Shown: one piece after another, positions 57,070-64,000 of the stretch | Layout: each line of letters begins with the position of its first letter | Position numbering within the stretch: position 1 is the stretch's first letter | Assembly: GCF_041381155.1 (NCBI RefSeq) | Contig: NC_091134.1 | Coordinates: forward strand, 7,701,255-7,765,254 | Direction of reading: 5' to 3' | Source: Argopecten irradians | Lineage: Eukaryota > Mollusca > Bivalvia > Pectinida > Pectinidae | DNA: 64,000 nucleotides | Notes under the pieces: generated by a model | What the model was told of the DNA's origin: nothing | Databases searched by the model: none | The model's input: only the letters and a program-made list of their open reading frames with translations | Program-made: the position numbers and the translations under genes

Positions 57070-57450
57070 ATTTTCAAATCAAGCATACATTCCCTAAACC
57101 CCAAATGACCAGAACATACACCTGAATTTAAACAATGCAGTCTATTATTGTTAATATAATGTGGTTTTAACACTAAAATGGTCAGTGTTCACACATAAAC
57201 TATTATGACACAGGTGTGAGCAATCAGCATCACTTTTCAAATTCAAATCTTTAAGAAACACAATAACTGCAAGCCTATGTGCATGCTTCTTCTTCCATTT
57301 CAAATCTACTGGGTCCTTAAATGAAATTAAGCCATATTTCGTGTTTTTTGTTAATGATCCTGTCCAAATCCTGCAGAGTCCATTTTCCTGGCTTATAGTT
57401 GAATTTTCAAACACTTTGTCCTGATACAATTTGAAAAAATCCTCCATTTT
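57070..57450 (-). CDS. I-PpoI-like His-Me finger endonuclease, unit 2
   Basis: Same gene as at 53056-53436; the open frame runs 57480 to 57151. One extra T in a T run (near 57165) shifts the frame after SVK, just past the first zinc site, removing the second zinc cluster from this reading. Again the change is in a homopolymer. Confidence 0.7.
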
Positions 57451-57554
57451 AACTTTTAAATTATGGTGTAGGAAATACATGAAATTACAATATATGCTAA
57501 TTAGATCCTAAATATAGCTGTCATTTGACATGAATCAAATAAAATAAAAACATT

Positions 57555-57866
57555 TTAAAATTTTAATTTTAATTTTAATTTTAAGTTAAATTTGTAATCA
57601 TTTCTTAACAGAACTTTAACAGCTAGTAGGTCATATCTATTTGTACAAGTCTGCCAATTGTCAAGACATTTGGTTAAAAAATGTGGATCTGAGACAGAAA
57701 AATGTGAATTCTGAAGCTTTTCATTAAGGACCGAGACCACAATTAACTCTGCTATATGTTTCATTGTAACGTTAAAATTCATAATAAATTCCCAAAATTT
57801 CGTTGACAAGTTTCCATCTAACCTGGTCAAGGTCAATATCCGAGGAACAAATTCTGAAAGTTTCAA
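57555..57866 (-). CDS. 103-residue ORF, unit 2/3 junction
   Basis: Same protein as at 53543-53854, with no differences noticed. Confidence 0.45.
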   Translation of the reverse strand: MKLSEFVPRILTLTRLDGNLSTKFWEFIMNFNVTMKHIAELIVVSVLNEKLQNSHFSVSDPHFLTKCLDNWQTCTNRYDLLAVKVLLRNDYKFNLKLKLKLKF

Positions 57867-58852
57867 CCTAACATGACCGGCATTTTCTCAAGATATCTGT
57901 CATCAAGTGTCACCATGTGCCAATTATATACATCCGGGTCATGGGTTGGGGTCAAAACAGGACTTTTTACACAGGATCCTGGAGCAATAAAAACATAAGA
58001 AAATTCAGTATTTTACACTATAACAGTTAATTTGACATATACACTACACATCTACATTAAATTTGTTGGCAAATACCAAGTTCACAGGGGCATGCTGCAT
58101 GTTTTCATAAAATACATACATTTCTGAAGGGACTTCATTTGTGGGTACTGAAACCGGAAGTATGTATTTTTTTGAAAAATATAAAATAGGTATTTTTCAT
58201 AAACTAGAAGCTATTTGCAACAACTCTGTGAAAACAGAATTACTCGAAGACAAATAGAACATGAGTTAGAGAGACTTTAATTACCCCACCCCCTTACACT
58301 GAGAATCCTTGCCCAATTTTACACACATTTACATTACATATTTCACTTAACATGTGTTAGGAAAAATGAAACAGATTTTTCAATAATTGACATATTTCAG
58401 TTCTGTAAACTGAAATCGAATCTGCAATAATTTCTGCATATAATGTTTACAAACTGGTTTTTCATATTAAGTTTTAACTTTAATTTAAAGCAAATTTAAA
58501 TCAATTTTTTGAAAAATTTCCCAAAGTTTTTAATTTAAATGAAGCACTAATAATTCTCAGATGAGACAAGAAATTATCTATAGACAACAGTAAAGACTTC
58601 CATTGACCAATCACAGCAAATGACCACCCATGGCCTCACTAACAGACACTTGTATACAGACAGCACTTAACCCTATGTGCCAAAGGCAGGGGGGTGCCCT
58701 GTAGGGCTTTTATCTTAAATGACAAGGCTCTCACAGCTTCTGAAACACAACTGATGATTGTTCTGATACAGACAATGATTGTGTATATCACAATATTTAC
58801 ACATCACCTAAATTCATTGTCCTGAGAACTTCTGACCAGTACAGACTGACCA

Positions 58853-60877
58853 TTGCTACTTGCAACAGTAAAAGCCAACATAAAAGGAGAAAGATTGAGA
58901 AGACAAACTTATTTCAAGCCTGGTAATGTACCAACAAATAAGGGACAGACATCAGGGAAAGAATTCAACACACCTGTACCAAGGGAAACGACACCAGTGC
59001 TTACCAGAAGACTGACTACCAAGGAAATGGAGCTGGTAACCAAGCCTAGTTCAGACGGCCTATCCCTGGTATCTGCTGACTCTGAAGACCGACCCTGTCC
59101 AACAAGGATCCTGCGTCCTGCATGCAGTCCGCCAAAAGAGCCAGACTCAGAAATTCCTGAAATAGAAGGAAACCGAATTGTAGATGTTGTGCTAATGGTG
59201 GAGATGTGGAACAATGTGATAAGCCTCCATGCCTCACAGACAGACCAGAATTGCCAAGTACCAGACTTTAAACTGGACACTGAGCGTAGGAGGGCCCTGG
59301 GATGGAGCTGTGCTGTAAAATGTGAGACGTGTCAATGCAGGTCACCACTGTACAAGCTGTACAGGGAAGCGGACTCGAACAAGCGCGGACCAAAGCCAGC
59401 CTTAATCAACAAGTACCTGCCCTCAGCTTTGTGTGGCCAGGCTGTCAGCACCAAAGGAGCCCGACTGATTTTAGGGCACCTGAATATACCAGCAGGGGCC
59501 AAGAGTGGAATGCAGCGCCAAGCAAACCAAGTGTCCAGAGATATTACAGCCTTGAATAAAAAAGACATGTCAGAGAAGACCAAACTGGTGGTAGAAGCCA
59601 ACACCCTGAGAGGAGATGAGTCACCGAGCACCATTGGACTAGCAGTAGATGGCCGATACAACAGCACAACATTTGGCAGTGCTAAGAAGCCCGGACTGAA
59701 TGCCTCTCAGGGAATCAGCCTCGGTATCGAGACATGTACACCAAAAAAGTACATACTGGGCCGTGCTCTGCACAACAAACTGTGCTGGACAGGTGCTTGG
59801 CTGAGAGGGAAAGGCTATGACGTCAAGTGTCCTGGTGGTCACCCTGACTGTACAGCCAACATCGAACGACATGACGGCCTTTCCGAGTATGCCATGGGAA
59901 AGGACATCGGAGACCAGCTTACCAGTCAGGGTGTGCTGATAAGATATGCTACGACGGATGGGGACGGAACGGGAGCCAAAGGCCTGGAGGAAGCCATGAA
60001 AGCCTTGCATCCAATGTGGAAAGTGAAGAGACTGGCTGACCCAACACACGTTGGCAGAGCACAGTTCCGGAAATGCAACAGTGCTAAGTTCAGCGAGTCC
60101 ATGTTTCAAGGCCGTACCAGACAGATGAGAGCACATGTGCAGAAGATATTTTCACAAGACTTGAAAGCCAGAAGTAGTTTGGTTTTCAAATCATTGATGA
60201 AAACACACAAGGGAGACATATACACTATCACAAGCCTGTTACCCTCCGTGCTAGATGCCACTGTTTCGTGCTATGCTGGTGACTGTGCTAAATGCAAACA
60301 ACATTCTGTAGTGTGCTCTAGAGATGACGGCGACAACTGGTGGCTACGTTCAATGTTCCTGAGTTCGAACCAGATACATCACCTTCAGATGACACCAGAA
60401 GACCAGAGTTTACTATTAGAGCTCCTCAAAATGAGACTCAGCACAGAAGCTGTCACATCAATGAGGCTAAACACATCTACCCAGAAGAATGAAGGCTGTC
60501 ACCGGAGCATAAATGTGGCTCTACCAAAGCACCAGAACTTCGGGAGAAATGCAGAGGGAAGATTGGATAACACAATATTAACACTTAACAACACCGCAAG
60601 CATAGCCATACAGCAGAAAGTTCAATATTTTGGTGGTACTCTGTATGGGGAGGTCAAGCACAAGCTCAATCAACTCAGCACAGAGGAAATCTATCAACGG
60701 GAATACCAATACAAACCAACGGTCCGAAAGAGAAGTCTGGCATCAGTAGCTGAACAGTATAAGGAACGTGCAAAAAAGTCCAAGTCTGCTCGGAAGTCCG
60801 ACTACAGGAAAGGCCAGCTGGATCCCACCATTCACCAATGCAGGGGAGACAATCAACCTCAGGATCACCAATACTGA
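58853..60877 (+). CDS. Mutator-like transposase-domain protein, unit 3
   Basis: A full 674-residue frame, the same as unit 1 by eye, with Asp266, Asp369 and Asp371 and the Cys cluster. Two independent full-length copies with no disabling change suggest recent function or recent duplication. Confidence 0.8.
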   Translation: MLLATVKANIKGERLRRQTYFKPGNVPTNKGQTSGKEFNTPVPRETTPVLTRRLTTKEMELVTKPSSDGLSLVSADSEDRPCPTRILRPACSPPKEPDSEIPEIEGNRIVDVVLMVEMWNNVISLHASQTDQNCQVPDFKLDTERRRALGWSCAVKCETCQCRSPLYKLYREADSNKRGPKPALINKYLPSALCGQAVSTKGARLILGHLNIPAGAKSGMQRQANQVSRDITALNKKDMSEKTKLVVEANTLRGDESPSTIGLAVDGRYNSTTFGSAKKPGLNASQGISLGIETCTPKKYILGRALHNKLCWTGAWLRGKGYDVKCPGGHPDCTANIERHDGLSEYAMGKDIGDQLTSQGVLIRYATTDGDGTGAKGLEEAMKALHPMWKVKRLADPTHVGRAQFRKCNSAKFSESMFQGRTRQMRAHVQKIFSQDLKARSSLVFKSLMKTHKGDIYTITSLLPSVLDATVSCYAGDCAKCKQHSVVCSRDDGDNWWLRSMFLSSNQIHHLQMTPEDQSLLLELLKMRLSTEAVTSMRLNTSTQKNEGCHRSINVALPKHQNFGRNAEGRLDNTILTLNNTASIAIQQKVQYFGGTLYGEVKHKLNQLSTEEIYQREYQYKPTVRKRSLASVAEQYKERAKKSKSARKSDYRKGQLDPTIHQCRGDNQPQDHQY

Positions 60878-61079
60878 GAAGGAGTGACAAAGAGAATTTA
60901 TTAGAGACATTTTTGGTTACAATAACATCTGAATTCTGAATTAACCAAAATATGTAACAAAAAATGTTACATATATATGACTACCTAAAGAGGGAACCTC
61001 CACGTGGTGGTAGTCGGACAATGTTGTGTCCTTGACACAATAGCTAATACCCTAATATGACAAATAAATAAATTAACAA

Positions 61080-61460
61080 TCAAATTTTCAAATCAAGCAT
61101 ACATTCCCTAAACCCCAAATGACCAGAACATACACCTGAATTTAAACAATGCAGTCTATTATTGTTAATATAATGTGGTTTAACACTAAAATGGTCAGTG
61201 TTCACACATAAACTATTATGACACAGGTGTGAGCAATCAGCATCACTTTTCAAATTCAAATCTTTAAGAAACACAATAACTGCAAGCCTATGTGCATGCT
61301 TCTTCTTCCATTTCAAATCTACTGGGTCCTTAAATGAAATTAAGCCATATTTCGTGTTTTTTGTTAATGATCCTGTCCAAATCCTGCAGAGTCCATTTTC
61401 CTGGCTTATAGTTGAATTTTCAAACACTTTGTCCTGATACAATTTGAAAAAATCCTCCAT
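61080..61460 (-). CDS. I-PpoI-like His-Me finger endonuclease, unit 3
   Basis: Full 126-residue copy identical by eye to unit 1, with every zinc ligand and the active-site histidine present. Confidence 0.8.
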   Translation of the reverse strand: MEDFFKLYQDKVFENSTISQENGLCRIWTGSLTKNTKYGLISFKDPVDLKWKKKHAHRLAVIVFLKDLNLKSDADCSHLCHNSLCVNTDHFSVKPHYINNNRLHCLNSGVCSGHLGFRECMLDLKI

Positions 61461-61566
61461 TTTAACTTTTAAATTATGGTGTAGGAATACATGAAATTAC
61501 AATATATGCTAATTAGATCCTAAATATAGCTGTCATTTGACATGAATCAAATAAAATAAAAACATT

Positions 61567-61878
61567 TTAAAATTTTAATTTTAATTTTAATTTTAAGTTA
61601 AATTTGTAATCATTTCTTAACAGAACTTTAACAGCTAGTAGGTCATATCTATTTGTACAAGTCTGCCAATTGTCAAGACATTTGGTTAAAAAATGTGGAT
61701 CTGAGACAGAAAAATGTGAATTCTGAAGCTTTTCATTAAGGACCGAGACCACAATTAACTCTGCTATATGTTTCATTGTAACGTTAAAATTCATAATAAA
61801 TTCCCAAAATTTCGTTGACAAGTTTCCATCTAACCTGGTCAAGGTCAATATCCGAGGAACAAATTCTGAAAGTTTCAA
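61567..61878 (-). CDS. 103-residue ORF, unit 3/4 junction
   Basis: Same protein as at 53543-53854; no differences noticed. Confidence 0.45.
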   Translation of the reverse strand: MKLSEFVPRILTLTRLDGNLSTKFWEFIMNFNVTMKHIAELIVVSVLNEKLQNSHFSVSDPHFLTKCLDNWQTCTNRYDLLAVKVLLRNDYKFNLKLKLKLKF

Positions 61879-62862
61879 CCTAACATGACCGGCATTTTCT
61901 CAAGATATCTGTCATCAAGTGTCACCATGTGCCAATTATATACATCCGGGTCATGGGTTGGGGTCAAAACAGGACTTTTTACACAGGATCCTGGAGCAAT
62001 AAAAACATAAGAAAATTCAGTATTTTACACTATAACAGTTAATTTGACATATACACTACACATCTACATTAAATTTGTTGGCAAATACCAAGTTCACAGG
62101 GGCATGCTGCATGTTTTCATAAAATACATACATTTCTGAAGGGACTTCATTTGTGGGTACTGAAACCGGAAGTATGTATTTTTTGAAAAATATAAAATAG
62201 GTATTTTCATAAACTAGAAGCTATTTGCAACAACTCTGTGAAAACAGAATTACTCGAAGACAAATAGAACATGAGTTAGAGAGACTTTAATTACCCCACC
62301 CCCTTACACTGAGAATCCTTGCCCAATTTTACACACATTTACATTACATATTTCACTTAACATGTGTTAGGAAAAATGAAACAGATTTTTCAATAATTGA
62401 CATATTTCAGTTCTGTAAACTGAAATCGAATCTGCAATAATTTCTGCATATAATGTTTACAAACTGGTTTTTCATATTAAGTTTTAACTTTAATTTAAAG
62501 CAAATTTAAATCAATTTTTTGAAAAATTTCCCAAAGTTTTTAATTTAAATGAAGCACTAATAATTCTCAGATGAGACAAGAAATTATCTATAGACAACAG
62601 TAAAGACTTCCATTGACCAATCACAGCAAATGACCACCCATGGCCTCACTAACAGACACTTGTATACAGACAGCACTTAACCCTATGTGCCAAAGGCAGG
62701 GGGGTGCCCTGTAGGGCTTTTATCTTAAATGACAAGGCTCTCACAGCTTCTGAAACACAACTGATGATTGTTCTGATACAGACAATGATTGTGTATATCA
62801 CAATATTTACACATCACCTAAATTCATTGTCCTGAGAACTTCTGACCAGTACAGACTGACCA

Positions 62863-63460
62863 TTGCTACTTGCAACAGTAAAAGCCAACATAAAAGGAGA
62901 AAGATTGAGAAGACAAACTTATTTCAAGCCTGGTAATGTACCAACAAATAAGGGACAGACATCAGGGAAAGAATTCAAACACACCTGTACCAAGGGAAAC
63001 GACACACCAGTGCTTACCAGAAGACTGACTACCAAGGAAATGGAGCTGGTAACCAAGCCTAGTTCAGACGGCCTATCCCTGGTATCTGCTGACTCTGAAG
63101 ACCGACCCTGTCCAACAAGGATCCTGCGTCCTGCATGCAGTCCGCCAAAAGAGCCAGACTCAGAAATTCCTGAAATAGAAGGAAACCGAATTGTAGATGT
63201 TGTGCTAATGGTGGAGATGTGGAACAATGTGATAAGCCTCCATGCCTCACAGACAGACCAGAATTGCCAAGTACCAGGACTTTTAAACTGGACACTGAGC
63301 GTAGGAGGGCCCTGGGATGGAGCTGTGCTGTAAAATGTGAGACGTGTCAATGCAGGTCACCACTGTACAAGCTGTACAGGGAAGCGGACTCGAACAAGCG
63401 CGGACCAAAGCCAGCCTTAATCAACAAGTACCTGCCCTCAGCTTTGTGTGGCCAGGCTGT
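62863..63460 (+). pseudogene. Mutator-like transposase, unit 4, cut at the contig end
   Basis: The first ~200 codons are present, but several small indels appear (for example around 62978, 63003 and 63287) that are absent from units 1 to 3. The sequence then changes abruptly to C-rich DNA at about 63461. Rising error toward the end suggests poor consensus quality. Confidence 0.7.
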
Positions 63461-64000
63461 CCCCACCCACCCACCCCCCGCCCCGAACACCACCCGCCAG
63501 CCTCTCCTCGCGGCCCCTCCCGCCCCCCCTCGCTCCCCCCGGCGCCCGCCCACCACCCCCCCCCCATACCACCAACCGCCCGCCCCCCCGAACCCCCCCT
63601 TCGACGCCACCTCGCCCTCCCCCGCGACCACCTCCCCCCCCCCCTCCGCCATCGCCCCCCCCTCGCACTGCCCTCCGACCAAACCGCCCCAAGCCGACCC
63701 AAGCCTCCCCACCCCTCCCCCCCCTCGCCACCAACCCCCGGCCCCCCTCCCCCCCCTCGTCCCGGTCCGAACGCGCGTCCATCCCCACCCCCCCCCCCCC
63801 CCCCCGCTCCACCACCCACCCCTGCCCCACCCCCCGTGCCTCCCATCTCACACCCCCCGGTCCCGCACCCGCCCCCCCCCCCTCACCCCCCCCCTCGCCC
63901 CTTCCCCCACCCCCGCGGGGCCCAATCACACCACACCCGACCCCCCCCAGCACCACGCCCGCCCGCGGCCCCCCCGCCGCGCAGACACTGCACCCAACTC
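63461..64000. other. Abrupt C-rich low-complexity tail, probable artefact
   Basis: About 540 bases composed mainly of C, with very little A or T, directly follow ...ggccaggctgtc inside the transposase gene of unit 4. Long minus-strand frames here are Gly/Arg/Ala-rich and reflect composition only. Nothing else in the window resembles it. Most likely a sequencing or assembly artefact at the end of a contig. Confidence 0.8.

Larger units (their letters stand above)
49706..63460. repeat. Head-to-tail array of a 4.01-kb unit encoding transposase and endonuclease
   Basis: Units start at the same base (aggaccgagaccacaatt): 49706-53714 (4009 bp), 53715-57726 (4012), 57727-61738 (4012), and 61739 to about 63460 (partial). 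Differences seen are nearly all single-base changes in homopolymer length. Each unit carries a Mutator-like transposase ORF (plus), a His-Me finger endonuclease ORF (minus, convergent) and a 103-codon ORF (minus). No terminal inverted repeats or target duplications were found at the unit boundary. Possible origins are recent tandem duplication, integration of concatemers of a circular form, or assembly error. Confidence 0.9.

Noticed and set aside
63347-63956. Long Gly/Arg-rich minus-strand ORFs
   Set aside because: They exist only because the plus strand is almost all C; no domain and no natural codon use.

Overview
The window looks like a piece of a marine bivalve or other mollusc nuclear genome. 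It is AT-rich, intron-bearing and crowded with mobile elements. It carries V-SINE-type tRNA-derived SINEs with the molluscan type of tail, several Ty3/Gypsy LTR elements, L1/Tx1- and CR1-like LINEs, short and long inverted-repeat DNA elements, and a dispersed ~41-bp minisatellite. No ordinary single-copy host gene is complete here. The nearest are a RecQ-like helicase 5' exon present three times and a spliced DUF7869-type gene on the minus strand.

Layout. 1-10.2 kb: an old Gypsy element (A) whose gag is split by a 2.9-kb palindromic DNA element and whose pol is split by a 98-bp MITE. Its polyprotein carries a macro (ADP-ribose-binding type) domain between RNase H and integrase, and an extra C2H2-like acidic ORF follows the integrase. 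10.2-13.7 kb: a second Gypsy element (B) with recognisable LTRs. 14.3-19.8 kb: a third Gypsy element (C), split by a 3.3-kb TTAA-flanked DNA element. 19.8-22.2 kb: minisatellite with a SINE inside it. 22.2-33.3 kb: three head-to-tail ~3.7-kb units, each with minisatellite, a ZNF143-like promoter motif and the same helicase 5' exon. 34.4-38.6 kb: LINE remnants, the DUF7869-type gene and a V-SINE. 40-42.5 kb: the LTR end and gag of a fourth Gypsy element (D), cut by a large minisatellite array holding a second V-SINE. 42.5-49.5 kb: two LINEs in opposite orientation.

49.7-63.5 kb: a head-to-tail array of a 4.01-kb unit (three full copies plus part of a fourth). Each unit encodes a Mutator-like transposase-family protein (plus strand) and, convergently, a small I-PpoI-like His-Me finger endonuclease with its zinc and active-site residues in place. 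A 103-codon ORF lies upstream of the endonuclease on the same strand. The last 540 bases are abruptly C-rich and look like a bad contig end.

The strongest candidates for something undescribed are (i) the transposase plus homing-type endonuclease 4-kb unit, (ii) the macro domain embedded in an LTR-element polyprotein, and (iii) the minisatellite that sits at nearly every breakpoint of truncated or duplicated sequence. Near-identity of the tandem units, with differences mainly in homopolymer length, means either very recent amplification or assembly error; the sequence alone cannot decide.
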